Source: Chiua virens (taxonomy: Eukaryota > Basidiomycota > Agaricomycetes > Boletales > Boletaceae). Taken from it: 64,000 nucleotides of DNA. Where the stretch lies: the NCBI GenBank assembly GCA_019787685.1, contig JAHNUO010000006.1, positions 1,798,001-1,862,000 on the forward strand. The letters are read 5' to 3'. Shown here piece by piece: positions 11,865-23,400 of the stretch. Below the pieces are notes generated by a model. It saw only the letters and a program-made list of their open reading frames with translations. It was not told the origin of the DNA and made no database searches. A program made the translations under genes and the position numbers. Position 1 is the first letter of the stretch, and each line of letters begins with the position of its first letter.

Positions 11865-12535
11865 ATCTGCGCGATCACTCGATTTCCTTGCCTCTGATCG
11901 TCCTCAAGAGCGACAAACAGGCGATGAAAAATCACACAAAACATTATGTACCCTCCTTGCACTCTCCGTTATGTAAATCCTCGACTTTTCCCAAGCGTGA
12001 GGCCTTGAGGTGTGTAGTCATCGGCAACCTAACCAACTTTGCTGGGTAATCCATCTTTTGCTCACGAACCCGCTCGACATGAGACATTCACAGCGGTGGC
12101 CGTCCCACCAATCTCCGAGGGCCTCACAAAGTGTTTATCCATACATGTACCCTTGGTTCTCTCACTCCATCAATACAATGCTGTGAAGGTTCAAGCTTTG
12201 AAACATTCAACGTGGCAACCGGTGTCACTATCTCGTTGATACCTCCGAGACGCGTGTGCCTCGCAAAAAATAGCCTTTCCAACATAATATTCTTCTGCTA
12301 GCCGTGGCTAACACTGGCACTGCGCACTTGGACAACATGCTTCGCGTCGAGCAGCGACAGCGGCCATCACATGGCGCCAAGCGACTCTCGTACAAGTTCT
12401 CGAGTCTCGAGTCTCGAGTCGAACTAGTTGCCGTTTATCTCCTGCCGGTTACGTCCCATCGCGTTCGAGATGTCACGGTCTAACCCGCTGCGGCGGCTGC
12501 ACGATCGTAGGAAATTTCTTACACCATTCATCTCG
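11865..12535. other. Intergenic region upstream of the RhoGEF gene
   Basis: No gene was recognised. It lies between the RhoGEF 5' end and the ELP4 3' end, both on the minus strand. The only structured element seen is a threefold TCTCGAG tandem at 12398-12418, listed separately. Confidence 0.35.
12398..12418. repeat. Three tandem TCTCGAG units
   Basis: Three exact 7-nt units, each containing the palindrome CTCGAG, lie in the spacer upstream of the RhoGEF gene and 118 bp beyond the ELP4 stop codon. It could be a clustered binding site for a dimeric factor or just a microsatellite; nothing here distinguishes the two. Confidence 0.6.
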
Positions 12536-14025
12536 CTAAAAATCGTACAGATCGGGTTTGTCCGAGTGAAAGGCTACCTTCTTCTTTCCCTTCTTCACCT
12601 TCTCAGAATTCATGCCAGCCGCACCTGACTCGCTATTTTGCGATGATACGTGTCCTTCCAACGAATATCTCTTGGCATTCGCAAAAGGCTCTTCGAGCTC
12701 GACTGCAACGCTTGCGAGTCCGGCCGCACTTGTTTTGTCAGTGACATGCGTGTGAACCAGTCCGACATCCAAACTGATTGTGGTCGATGAAGGCGTGGTC
12801 CGACGTTCGGTGACACCTCCCTCCACATCGAGATGCATCGTCTCGAATATAAGTCGTTTCCGCGTACACTTGAATGCCAGATTGTTCTCCCCCGCCCCAA
12901 TGTTTGCTGCTGCAGACGACGATAAACCACGAAGGGTGGAGTATTTGTCACTCGTGGGGATGATACTGTGTGGTGCGGGTAATTTCTGGATCTGCACCAA
13001 TCCATGGTGGGAAGGAAAAAGGGTTGTGAGCGCCGGATTGGCTGTATGGTTGTCATCAAATTGTACACGCAGATCTCAGTTAATGCATACCGCCGAAACC
13101 GGACATGGAGATGGTTGCATCAGTCAACCAACCGATCTTTTGGATCCATCCAGTGCCTGCCCAGTGATCCGTGCAAAAGTGCGGGGCAAACGAAATGCAG
13201 GCACAAGCATGAGGATACCGACGCAACAGCCTGTGCAAGCCACGCAGAAAGCGCAAGCTATCCTGTGTAGATACCATCAAGCCAACTTCACTGGACAATC
13301 AGAATCTCTTACTGATGCGCTTAGTCTCCCCCAGTCGGGGGATCCCAGATTTGCTACGCACAAGCGAACGACTTCAGATGGCGGTGAAGTCGCAAGGACA
13401 TGTTGTATCCGTCTTAAATGTTCGTCTACTGATGGCGCAAGATCATCGCTGGTGGTCAGGTTTAACGGAACGAATCGCTTGGCATTGATGGCCTCGTCTA
13501 TCACGGACATGGGAATGCGACATGTAAGGTCAAATGCATCACAAAAATGATCTGCGGATCTGTAGGCTGATGATTACCATGGAACCTCTGCTCGTTCTTT
13601 AAGAAAACTGGGACATACTTGGTCACAGTCGTCTCAAATTTTTTCATCTGTTCGTAACGCCATGCAATCTTGATCTTATCTCCGTTCTGGATCGCATCAT
13701 CTTCGTCCGGGATGGGGATGTGACGGTTGGGAGGGATCCACATGCACTCTTTTGCGAAAGAAAGTACGCTTTGGTGGACAATGCACACTTTATGGTTGTT
13801 TGCGATGCCTTGAGCAACGAAATATTTTTGCACCAACTCGCCGTAGGCAGAATGAGAATCGGGGGCAAGGATCGCAAGAGAGCATGAGAGGGGCACGCCT
13901 CCGCCGAGTAAGTCATCGAGAGAGGGAATTCCAGAGGAAGTTAGGACGGTGGATGGGGATATGGAACATGAGCGGGTGCCTTGTGGTCCCTGCTTTGAGG
14001 GTGTCCTGCGCTTGAACGAAGACAT
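12536..14025 (-). CDS. ELP4: Elongator complex protein 4 (PAXNEB family)
   Basis: A RecA-like subunit of the Elp4-6 subcomplex of Elongator, which acts in tRNA wobble-uridine modification. Landmarks: SSGIPSLDDLLGGGVPLSC near the N-terminus (the degenerate P-loop-like region of Elp4), MKKFETTVTKSADHFCDAF and FDLTCRIP after the first intron, LRFLRGLHRLLRRYPHACA, IQKIGWLTDATISMS, LVQIQKLPAPHSI, NLAFKCTRKRLIFETMHLD, and a Lys-rich C-terminal tail. Four exons join cleanly without frame problems (introns near 13561-13615, 13269-13317 and 13042-13089). Start 14025 (MSSFKRRTPSK) was preferred over the ATG six codons upstream because it gives the usual short basic start. The length, about 380 residues, is normal for the family. 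Confidence 0.88.
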
Positions 14026-14251
14026 GTAGTATTGTCGCGTCACGGGTCACGGGATACGTCACATTGATCTGCCTCCCTGGACGCGTTGTTCGATGGCTTC
14101 ATCGTATCAGCCTCATTACTCTAATGTCCGCCGGATAACGCGTCCCTGCGTGCGGCATTAGCATAGAGGACATCGACAAGGGTATTCATCGCTGCAGGTG
14201 GACAGCCGATGCTGATAAACGACGCGCAGAATTCCGCTCTAAGCTCGATTC

Positions 14252-15147
14252 TTGGGTCAATGTACAAGTTTTGTTCCCCTCTCAGACTCACCCTTCTTTT
14301 TGAAGCACCATCCCGATCCCACACACATCCCGAACGTATCTCTGGCGGACTTGCCCCAACTCGCCGTTCACACCGCTCAGCCTTCCTCTCTCACTCGCGC
14401 GCTTGCGTCCGCGTCCGCGTCTCCAAAAGATGCAGCCACTCTTCAGAACATGATTCTCTCCGACCCTTCCTCTCCCTCTAACTCCCCTTCCAAGTCAACC
14501 GCACCCCGTAAATTTCCCATTCTCTTCCCGATGGCGAAAACACGCTCAAGCGACCCTTCGCCTTCCAAGTCTTCCGCGTCACTTCTTCACACTCCGTCCT
14601 CTCGCGCGGACTCCTTACCCCCAAGACACCTGCACATAAGCGTGTCTCAAGTTATTCTCATCCCCAGTTGGATCGACTGCGATACTGAAGTCGTAGCTGC
14701 CGTCGTGAAATCATCATCCGGCTTGATATTGACGTTGGAGGCGTCTGGCTCGCTGAAACTACTTACGGCAATCTGTCCGTTCTTCCTCAAACGACTGGAC
14801 ATGAATGGGAAAGAATGGCTCGAAATGCCCCCTATTATCTCGATTTCAGATACCATGGAGAATTCCCCTGGAAAATACCCATAACCTCGACTGTCCGACG
14901 AAGCTCTCAGGAAGCAACCTGGCTTCTACACCAAATCCTGTCAATAGATCGTGGATATTCGGAGGTAGCGCACATACAAGTCCTTCATCCAGAGGGCGTG
15001 TGGATGGCGCAGAGCAATTACTTACCAGTAGTCCCCGAACATATGAGATGGTGGGTCCATACGGTACGGCGATGCACAGGAGACAAGAAGCTCTTCCGTC
15101 GTTGGCTCCGTTCGTCGGAATCGAGTGAGATGGACAGAGGAGAGTGA
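14252..15147 (+). CDS. Unknown protein, exon structure unresolved
   Basis: The first 85 codons from 14252 ([10 protein letters not shown]..., Ser/Pro/Ala-rich) look coding in one frame. The last 150 codons (about 14689-15147) look coding in another, with ordered stretches such as [48 protein letters not shown] and [11 protein letters not shown]. In the frame of the C-terminal part a TGA lies at 14686-14688, directly before it. I found no intron whose phases reconcile the two halves. I do not recognise the family. It could be a small cytosolic protein with a disordered N-terminus, or another gene with a one-base error. Confidence 0.4.
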
Positions 15148-15405
15148 TGATAATTATAGCAAGATACAGACGTACTTATATTCAAGATCAGGACAAAGAG
15201 ACTGAATGTATGGCAAGAGAAGAAAGGAGAGGGACAGTGAAAGCAGTCAGAACGTATGTAAGGAACGCTCGTTTTGGGCGAGAGTGGGTGCAGGGCGTGT
15301 CCATTGATATCCGAGTCGTGCGTTCCTTATAATATTAGATACCTTGTTCCAAATGCCAACGAGTGCACAATGCTCGGAAGAAATGAACCACTATACCGTG
15401 ACATG

Positions 15406-17210
15406 CTAGTCAAGGCTATTCAGCGACATCTCTTGCACCTTATCCACCAGTTCACGCGCTTGCCCCGCAACGTGCACATCCAAGGACTTTGGGCCGCCCA
15501 GGTGGTTATCCTCTTTTGTTCTCTCTACTGAATCCCCTCCAGTGATCCTGATTGTGAACCCATTGGAAACACTGGGGAGTCGCACGCTGGGCATGGGCCG
15601 TTGACCAGGTCTCTGGAAAGGATTGAACTCAATAGGGTATTGGCGTGGTTTCACCAAATCTTCTATCTGAGACGTGCTCATGCGCGGCGCGAGGCTTGGC
15701 AGCGCATGATGGATTATCTTTGCGAACGACTGGGTTTGGACCTCTGCAGATTGTTCGGCGTACTCCGTCACGCCAAAGGGTATCTCTTCTATGTGACAAA
15801 ACAAGATGACGGACGCCCACGTTTTGTAGCTGAGCAACCCTGCGTTAAGGGCTACGACGGCATCGGGGAGGTCACCGATAATGGCGGTAAACCGCGGGTC
15901 CCAGTTCTCGTGCTCTCCATCAAGGTATATAGCCAAGGTGCTCTGCCCCATGGATGCGGGGCTCTTATACGTGTACACTGGTTGACCTCGTTTGGCTTTC
16001 GCGGCAAGGCTATTCTTGGTCGCTCGTTGCACGATCGTGTACGCAGCATAGCCGAAGAAGGTCAGCTTTAAGTCAGTGTATGGCAGTAACAACGCCAGCT
16101 CCGAGAAACTGTCACGACCATTGTCAGTGAGCCTCAGAGAAAAGTGAATCCTGGACGAACTCACATCGGAAGCATGTTAAGCTCAACTTCTGGCCCAAGA
16201 TAATGAGCATAGAGTGTTTGTCGGTGTTCAGCGGACCCGCGGGTTGGACTCGCGACCTTTAAGACATCGACAAGCAGGCGGTATACAGTGAGGGGGTAAT
16301 GCATGAGAAGTACTGCGGGAGAGCCGAAAGGCAAGGAACGCCATTCGTACCACGACTTCCAGTCGACCACGTTAGCTGAGGATGCTATCTGCGGTTCGCA
16401 TCCAGGTTCGAAGTATAGCTTTGGAATGAACTTATCCTCTAGTTTCCAACCTGCTTGGTCATCAAGATGGCGATCAAGGAGAAGTAGATACCCGTCCTGA
16501 TAGTTTTCAACTGGGTCGACACGATATGGGTTGTCGTGGTTACCCCAGGTATTTGGCTGGGTTTGATGAGGAGCGCTACCCCCAGCTTCACTCCAGTAGC
16601 CGTAGCCTTTGGCTCCAAAAACGCCAAAGTAAGCACGTATGAGGGATTCAGCAAAGGTACCATCCGACTCGATTTTCCCCCAGGAAAAGAGCTTGAGAAT
16701 AGATTGCACATCCGCCACTCTCAGCATGTGACGCTGGACGACGATCAGGACAACTCGTTTTTAGTGGTAAGTCAGATCTGAACATTACCTTGTTTCTCTC
16801 ACAAAAAATCTTGTGACCATCGGTGCCAAATCGGCCCTGTTTCCAATCCGCGATTTGACACTATCACAAACGTTAGCTATTCCAAGAAATGCTCGATCTT
16901 CAATCAACCTGGCCGGGCACATACTTTTTTGGAGCAGTAAACGGCCGATTTACACGCTGAACATACCAAGGGCTATTGATCACAAGTCATAAGCAACATT
17001 CATTGTACGCCCGTTGAACAGACAGGACACCTTCCGACCCAATGCTCGTGACAAAGAACCATCGCATCTAAAGCAAGCTGGCATGACACTGTAGTCCAGC
17101 TTGTCTGGTTGGCCGTCCGGACGAGACAGCTCTTCTTTAAGTCTGGCTGCTCCTAGGTAGGTTATGCGGTTGAGGTCCGCGGCCGTGGGCATTGGTATTT
17201 TCACCGACAT
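15406..17210 (-). CDS. MYND-type zinc finger protein
   Basis: After a short N-terminus (MSVKIPMPTAADLNR) comes a MYND-like zinc finger: CFRC, then PLVCSACKSAVYCSKKCQ, ADWKQG and HKIFC. The signature is completed by two introns: one removing 58 nt after ALGRK (about 16968-17025) and one after YCSKK (about 16867-16930). The remaining roughly 430 residues have recognisable order (SWYEWRSLPFGSPAVLLMHY, LTFFGYAAYTIV, ENWDPRFTAIIGDLPDAVVALNAG) but no domain I can name; MYND proteins with this type of long C-terminus are common in agaricomycetes and usually uncharacterised. The stop is at 15406-15408. The frame is intact throughout. The finger most likely mediates protein-protein contact. Confidence 0.75.
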
Positions 17211-17491
17211 GTGGGACGAAACGGAGAGACAAGATCGATTGATATTGGTGTCTCATGGCAGATGCATGGTTTCCGAATCTGGTCCTCGCGCCGTGTTACC
17301 CGTCACGCTGTGGACGTTATCACGGTGCACAGCCACAAGTTTCTGTTCCATCGGCCGGGTCGATATGACCCATCCTTGGTTGCTCACTCATCCCGCGTAT
17401 TCCAGATTGCTTAAGAATGTTGCAGTAGGGTGTCTCCATGTCTGTCCGACCAATCCTATCTATTCATTCCTGACGCAACGCGACCTCCTAG

Positions 17492-18095
17492 GCCGTCAAC
17501 ATTACCTGCTTTTTGCATCTCTTCAAAGAAAACGTTGGAAGCCCATGTTTGGTACGCCTATTAACATTACATCTTTTCTCAGATGAAGTTGAACATCACT
17601 AGACTAATGGTCCATCAATGCTTCCTACGTTCGAGTCCTCTGGCGAAATTGCAATTGAGAGTATCTTATCGCACCGGCTTGCGCCTTATAACTTGACGCG
17701 AGGAGAATTGGTTTCCCTCAAATCGCCCGTGAAACCAGATAGAATTATTTGTAAAAGAATCATCGGCCTTCCAGGAGATATTGTCTGCGTCGACCCAACC
17801 GGTTTGAAGGCTCCCTCGACGGAACACGTTGTTGTTCCGAAAGGACATGTTTGGATAGCAGGGGATAATGCAGCATGTTCAACTGACTCCAGAGACTATG
17901 GCCCTGTCTCTATGGGTTTAATAAGAGGTAGGATAATTGCCAAGGTATGTAACCTCGACATCTCGCTCAGGAGTGTGTCAATCCTTCTTGGCAGGTGTTT
18001 CCCTTCAATAAATTCCAAAAATTCACTCATCAAGGTACATATATTGACGAATGTGATAGCTGAGAATTACAGATGATTTAGCGAAAACAATGTGA
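17492..18095 (+). CDS. IMP1: Mitochondrial inner membrane protease subunit 1 (signal peptidase I family)
   Basis: A type I leader peptidase that removes sorting signals on the intermembrane-space side of the inner membrane. The catalytic serine lies in GPSMLPTF and the general-base lysine in RIICKRIIGLPGDIV; GHVWIAGDNA and SRDYGPV follow, as in the family. Exons: 17492-17551 (AVNITCFLHLFKENVGSPC), 17603-17944, 17995-18034 and 18073-18095, ending QDDLAKTM. The hydrophobic N-terminal anchor is only partly visible, because at least one 5' exon before 17492 was not resolved. The ATG at 17618 is the methionine inside the Ser-Met catalytic motif and is not the true start. Confidence 0.85.
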
Positions 18096-18142
18096 TTCGG
18101 ATGATGCACGGATGGTAGTCATTAACGTAACAGTAGTAGTCG

Positions 18143-19040
18143 TCATCGTGCAAAGTTCATTGAATAGCCTCCCTGACCGTTTGGTTCGAACTTGAAATTG
18201 TCGGTAGAAAGTCCAAATTTACCTAGGAGGTTATCCATCATGGCTTGGATCATTGAACTCACGGAATACAGGCATACCAAGGATAGTGTTCCCCAGACCT
18301 TTCAGCTTGCCCATCATCTCAGCTGTCTCTTTTTCCTGGGCTGCTCGTGCACGAGGCTCCAACGACCGGAGAGCCTTTTTCGTCTGTGACAACTCTACTG
18401 AACCCGGCGGAAGCAGCTCCAGAAGCAATTTGTAATCTGATTGCTGTGTCAGTACAAAATGCCCAGCTGAATTTTACCGAGGATGAAACCTTCTTGAGCA
18501 CTGGCTAGAGATGTCCATGTATCAATCCTTTCGTTCGATGTTGCCCTTCGTTGAAGGGCCTTGACATAGTGGGGATCATCACTAAGAGCTGACTCTCGTG
18601 CTTAGAACGTCACCGACAGTGCTAGCATGGTAGTCTCACCTTGAGAACACTCATCCACTACCCCGTCGTGATTCTCCTGTCCAGTTGCTTGAATGAGATT
18701 AGTTCCTAAGAAAACTCGAACTACTCGCCAGCTTCGAAAGGCATGCACCGATATTTGCATGTAGGACTGCCCGTGCTTTCGCACACTGCGAGTCGAGCAG
18801 ATCCGAAGGGTCTGTCACAGCATCCACGGCAAGATCTCCGGCTGGTGGTTGCTGGCTAGGTTCAGGGGAATCGCTATTGGCCTGAACAAGCTCTGGCTCA
18901 GCTGATGGTTTCCGTGGGGGCAAGTAGCCAAGTGCTGTTCTGTAGGACACGAGGGCTTCGTTCCACTTGCTTGCTTTGAACAGTTCGTTCCCTTCAAGTT
19001 TCAGTTCATTGGCCTTGTCTAGACGTTCGCTTACATCCAT
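18143..19040 (-). CDS. TTC1-like tetratricopeptide repeat protein
   Basis: A small TPR co-chaperone-type protein. The first TPR is visible (ANELKLEGNELFKASKWNEALVSYRTAL), followed by a Pro-rich insert. The array resumes across introns: AVLHANIGACLSKL, GVVDECSQALSDDPHYVKALQRRATSNERI, and DYKLLLELLPPG. The C-terminus ends ILAMMDNLLGKFGLSTDN then FKFEPNGQGGYSMNFAR, a very characteristic ending of this family. Five exons, all in phase; one intron is only about 37 nt (near 18712). Human TTC1 binds Hsp70/Hsp90 and Ras/G-alpha proteins; the same role in fungi is inference. Confidence 0.82.
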
Positions 19041-19372
19041 GAAGTGGGACTCGGATGTATATGGTTGGTGCGCTATGAAGGTGGTGGGGTGAAGGATTCA
19101 TCGGATCCTTCCGATCATTTACTAATAGTAACACTGATTCGAATTGCAACGTCATAGTAACCCGACGAGTGCACTGCGACGTGTAATAAGTATATACGTG
19201 TCTCACCAAAGACAGTGCGTGAATCCATCCTTTCTTTTCATCCTCCAGCTTGCTGCGTAAGCTTTCACTCTTCTTTCCCTTCAAGTTCGCCCCTCTCTCT
19301 CTACTCCGTCCTTTCTTTTCTGCTTGACGCAGGCTGCTTTCATTTCGCTAGTTCTTCAATCTTTTCGGACTC

Positions 19373-20527
19373 ATGCTGTTCATCAGTTCGGTGATTCCTG
19401 CCATATACATCACCCCAGCGTCTCCTCAGAGGACTGATCTAAATCCCTACTCTCCGATCTTATCTGCAAAGTTGGATAAAAAGAATGATGCATATAGAGC
19501 GAAACGGTTGTCATTGCCGCCTTTAGTCGGCACATCCCCATGGTATTCCCCGTCTTTACGCTCCGCCAAATGTTCACCCAATAACGGACTCAGTCGTGAC
19601 GAGTTCAAGTTGTTGCTTGAGGTGTCGCGTGACCGAAGAGCCAAGCGTGAGGCGCAGAAGGTATCATCCGATCTGGGAAAGGAGTCAGCGTTCAAACGAC
19701 GTATGTGTTTTTGTTGGTGCTATGGAGGAGTTGTTTACAATAAAACACCGATAGTCGAGCGTACGGCTCGTTTCCTCGCCAAAGTCGGGAACTTGCCTTT
19801 ATGTACTGCAACTGCAGCCGTCTCTGAGGTTCACAACCCTTCCTCGTCCGGCGGGTTGGTATTTGAATCCGCCGCGCTCGACGTCACGGAAGACAATCCT
19901 GGGGATGTAATTCCGGTCAACCCGTTCCACCACGCCGGGCAAGATGGACAGGGGGGACAGGGCCCATTCATTGCCCAACTTCCTCTTACAAGTTCAGATT
20001 TGTCGCCAGCCTCGCCGAAGAAGGGGAGATGTGTTCCACCCTCTTTAGACGAGATCATTGTTCGTCTGAGACCTGCACCCCCGTCCTCCGAACAGGTAGA
20101 CCGTCGCCAATCTCGCCTTCCTAACTTCCTGAAAGCCTCGAACACTTCGTCTGGTTGCACAGGAAATCAGTCTCAGGCTATCACTGTCCGATCAGTCGCT
20201 CTGAACGACGAAAAGGTCGACATCACTTTTGGTCAGCAGGTTGTCTATCCACCGTATCTCGACACATTCACTTTGAAATTGGGGACCAGGCATACCATCA
20301 TTCCCCATGCAGCCCACATCATGACAGCTCCTACACTTTCAGCCAATCGTGCTGACACTACCCGAAATTTGATCATGACCCTCAGGCGACGCAGCTCGCC
20401 TCGCCTCGGTCATCATAAATACACACAAACTAGCACCGAGGCGGAGCGGTGCAGTTCGCCGGCCAAGCTGCGACACGGCGGATGGGTCGGCTTTCATAAT
20501 GTTCCACTTTCGTTTCATGGCCTCTGA
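19373..20527 (+). CDS. Hypothetical protein
   Basis: An open frame of 384 codons. The segment 19701-19754 begins GTATGT, ends ACCGATAG and is a multiple of three long, so it is likely a spliced intron, joining KR to ERTARFLAKVGN. The N-terminus (SPQRTDLNPYSPILSAKLD) and a helix-like charged stretch (LSRDEFKLLLEVSRDRRAKREAQK) resemble nothing I can name; the rest is low-complexity. It shares a 332-bp divergent spacer with the TTC1-like gene. Codon usage looks similar to its neighbours. Confidence 0.45.
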   Translation: MLFISSVIPAIYITPASPQRTDLNPYSPILSAKLDKKNDAYRAKRLSLPPLVGTSPWYSPSLRSAKCSPNNGLSRDEFKLLLEVSRDRRAKREAQKVSSDLGKESAFKRRMCFCWCYGGVVYNKTPIVERTARFLAKVGNLPLCTATAAVSEVHNPSSSGGLVFESAALDVTEDNPGDVIPVNPFHHAGQDGQGGQGPFIAQLPLTSSDLSPASPKKGRCVPPSLDEIIVRLRPAPPSSEQVDRRQSRLPNFLKASNTSSGCTGNQSQAITVRSVALNDEKVDITFGQQVVYPPYLDTFTLKLGTRHTIIPHAAHIMTAPTLSANRADTTRNLIMTLRRRSSPRLGHHKYTQTSTEAERCSSPAKLRHGGWVGFHNVPLSFHGL

Positions 20528-20853
20528 AATCGGTGGGCAGGTAGCAGGGTCTGATCTTGTCGTTCGTCTGAAGTGGTATAGTACGTCAGGTCTTCAGGTC
20601 CTACAACATTGAATCTTCGGTACCATGTTCAGTCGTGACTGATCCCAGTGCTTCGAACTGACAAAGTGGCTGATTCTATGTAACGTTTGCCTGCAAGCTA
20701 CATTAACTAAGGAGGGAGAGACCGCAAAGCGGGTTTCAATCTTCAATTCGAGTGTGAGTACCGTGGCTTTGAAGCGATACCACTTGTTAAGAGTGATGAT
20801 TCCACTATTCGGTTTACCTAGGATAGGTAAAAGTGGTACACATATGGAAAGGA

Positions 20854-21251
20854 TCATTTCCAGGATTGCACCGTTCGCCATCGATGTTCCCGAGTATCAG
20901 AAGTATTGTTGGGTGGAGCGCTCTCAGGCGGTGGCGTTGGCATTCTTCCACGAAGCCGAGCGATAACGGAAATCCGCTGGTCTGTCAAGTTCATCAAGAG
21001 TTGTGTCTGGGGGGCCCACTTCGAAGGAACTCACTGTAGTCGGTTCTGACGTATTCATCCATCAATTCTTCATCCGAATCAACCAAGGGGTCCGTGGATG
21101 TCACAACATGCCAAGCATCTGTTCGTGTATGATGCCGTCTTGTAAGCGACCCATGATTGCAGGTTCTGGTACTTACGCTGAAGCATGGTGCGCTGTGGTC
21201 CACGCATATTGCCAGTGGACCTCTCTGTCGTGGCTCTTGAGGAACGGTCAA
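20854..21251 (-). CDS. Member 1 of a two-copy unnamed family (DPLVDSDEE motif)
   Basis: Three C-terminal exons are recognisable. The first ends QRTMLQ plus one base. The second reads HAWHVVTSTDPLVDSDEE and continues LMDEYVRTDY. The third reads QRISVIARLRGRMPTPPPE and ends VQSWK at the stop 20854-20856. Both introns are phase 1 with good GT-AG borders (GTAAGT...ACAG and GTGAGT...ACAG). The same exon layout, intron phases and residues occur in the gene at 30909-31663 on the opposite strand, so the two are paralogues. The 5' part of this copy is not resolved and may be truncated. The acidic DSDEE...D segment faintly recalls the start of a VEFS box, but the residues after it do not fit; I assign no function. 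Confidence 0.55.
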
Positions 21252-21442
21252 AGCTCAAAAACAGAACTAACTAACCTGTATGGTGTGATGTGGCAGCAGA
21301 TCGTTGGGGAGGCATGTAGTGGATATAAGGCTTCTCCCGGGAACCGTCTTGGGATTGCCTTGACGTACGCGAACGATGTGAACTATGTTCAGGCACTGCA
21401 TGCATACGGTCAACAAGTTATTCATTAGCCGCAAACTGCAGC

Positions 21443-22636
21443 TCAGACAGTACCTCGCTGCGACGATAACATAGCCACGTTTTTCGCTTTCTTTTCGTTC
21501 TCGAGGGAATTCACTAGCCGCTGCAGAAATACATTACGCTGTGCAGACATGGCTCTTCCCCACTCGATTTCTTCGGGTGTGTCGACGTTCTCTTCGGCTA
21601 ACTCGGCGTCTGTTAGTCGTCTTAGCCAGGGAACCTTGCTAGGATTCTGGCGCGAGTAGTCGTCATCATAAGGATTTGGCTGGTCCGGGCCTTCGAGGTA
21701 ATGAAATACTAGCCAAAGAAAGGCCCTTGCTCGATCAGCGGAGGCGATGTTGATCGGAAGAAAGAGATCGAGGAAATTTAACGGTGGGTCAAAGTGGGTG
21801 GCAGCGAGAGGCTTTATCAGGTTAGTGAGTTTAATGTCTTGTGACCGGCGGACGAGACCCACGGCAGCATGGTTCGCGAGAACAAAAATTAGATTGACGA
21901 TGCTTGTCGGAGGAAGTTCGCGTGCGCGCTAAACGACTCGTTGTAAAACTTCAAGAAGAGAAAGAGAACAGACACTCACACTCTTCTCGAGAATCTCTTC
22001 CGGGGTAGTGGGTGGCATCGACTTGAGCTCTGATGGAAGGAGGGCTGCTTTTAGACAATTCTTGATCCGGGGTGCATCCTGTGCATTTCCGTCTGTCTTC
22101 TGCATAGATGGAACAGGATGGTAAGTCCTAAGAGCAGTCTTCATTTCCGGAAAGACTAGGTGGCTCGGTCAGGACAATTGAATAACTATGCGTGATCCAT
22201 AGCACCAATGCATACATGCCATTGTTGTATTGATCCGTCCCACGTTTGTCAATAAGGAGATCTTGGCCAGTTCGACTGCAAAAGCGGGTGTCTCGACCAT
22301 TTTATCCTTGAGCACCTTCGAGCATTTGCTGGAGTGGTACAGAGCATTGACGTAGAGATCGCGGAAGGTGACCTTGGAGGAAATGTCCGGAGCTTGGCTG
22401 GTGAAGACGGCTTTGGTGTCTGAGAAGATATAGTCGAGAAGATCGTATTGAACATCCTCTCGGGTGAGTGGCTCGGCGTCGTTGCGCTTGATCGGGAGCG
22501 CTTTACGACTGAGGTACCCTACACTAACACAAAGGTCCGAGTGAGCGAGGGAGAAAGAACAGTGAATCAGCACACACAGCGGAGCGGACTCGTGCGTCCA
22601 ACCAGAAGGGTCGGTGGTGGATGTCATGAGAGACAC
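21443..22636 (-). CDS. IES1: INO80 chromatin remodelling complex subunit Ies1
   Basis: A fungal INO80 subunit acting in the nucleus. Diagnostic stretches: LPIKRNDAEPLTREDVQYDL, YIFSDTKAVFT, KVTFRDLYVNALYHSSKCSK, VLKDKMVETPAFAVELAKI, LPPTSIVNLIFVLANHAAVG, SADRARAFLWLVFHYLEGPD, and TPEEIEWGRAMSAQRNVFL. Introns near 21934-21986 and 22167-22214 join in phase; a 5' intron near 22517-22575 is likely (GTGTGT...GTGTAG). The start at 22636 is the in-frame ATG of the first exon (MSLMTSTTDPSG). It is divergently arranged with TIM8, with 285 bp between. Confidence 0.8.
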
Positions 22637-22921
22637 GAGGCCGTGAGGCGAGCTGTCTTGTTACTACACTCGTTCGCACGATTCCCGACATTGGCGCCAT
22701 CGATCGGTCCCGCTGGCGTAGGCACAATGGCCCAACCAAGGAGGTAAATGTGACCCGACGCTACACAAATCGATCAGTGACACGTACAACCCTCCCGTCG
22801 CTGGTGTCAACGACGACAACGACTCGGACAGCGACGTACTTTGTAGCTACAGGCAGCAAATATCACGTAATTCAATTCTTTTGCTCACGGTCGCAAGTTT
22901 CAACTCGAGCACCTCGACCAG

Positions 22922-23338
22922 ATGGACTCCTCAAACTCGTCAGAGGCACTCAGTGCCATGGAAGGTCTAGGTTTTGACGATGTGAGTAAGGTGCGTATTC
23001 TTCTGTGGCACGCATAGCTGGCCGAGGGCCCACCATCTCCGTCCCGCAGAAGGAAATACAAGCAGCCCTCGTACAGGGCCAAAGACAAGCACAAGCCCAC
23101 AGCCAACTCCTCGCTTTCACGAGCATGTGTTGGGACAAGTTGAGGCTCTTTTGCTGACTCAAATTCCAAGTCTTATTCCGTGAATAGGTGCATCACTGGG
23201 ACGCCAGGCAGCCGTTTCGCTCGCGGCGAGGAAGCATGTATCGCTAATTGTATCGAACGCTTCGTGGACACCAGTGAATACTTGCTTGGCCAAATCCAAA
23301 AGCAACAACAGTTGCAGCACGCTCAAAAATCGCCCTGA
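22922..23338 (+). CDS. TIM8: Mitochondrial intermembrane space translocase subunit Tim8
   Basis: A small TIM chaperone that, with Tim13, escorts hydrophobic precursors to the TIM22 or SAM machinery. The twin CX3C motif is MCWDKC ... CIANC, with the Tim8-type CWDKC and ERFVDTSEYLLGQIQKQQQ following. Three exons: MDSSNSSEALSAMEGLGFDD VSK, then KEIQAALVQGQRQAQAHSQL to CWDK, then CITGTPGSRFARGEEACIAN onward to the stop 23336-23338. The second intron (23140-23188) uses GTTGAG as donor and cuts directly at the first Cys pair. Length, about 95 residues, is right for the family. Confidence 0.88.
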
Positions 23339-23400
23339 TGATAGCAGTTACATTTTCGTGCATCCCGTACTTGTACATAACGCGAGTGCAACGTGTCTAG

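Noticed and set aside
17618..17620. ATG at 17618 as the IMP1 start
   Set aside because: This Met is inside the GPSMLPT catalytic motif, next to the catalytic serine; upstream exons supply the anchor.
21003..21428. Plus-strand 141-codon frame over 21003-21428
   Set aside because: It is antisense to the spliced unnamed-family gene and has no recognisable content.
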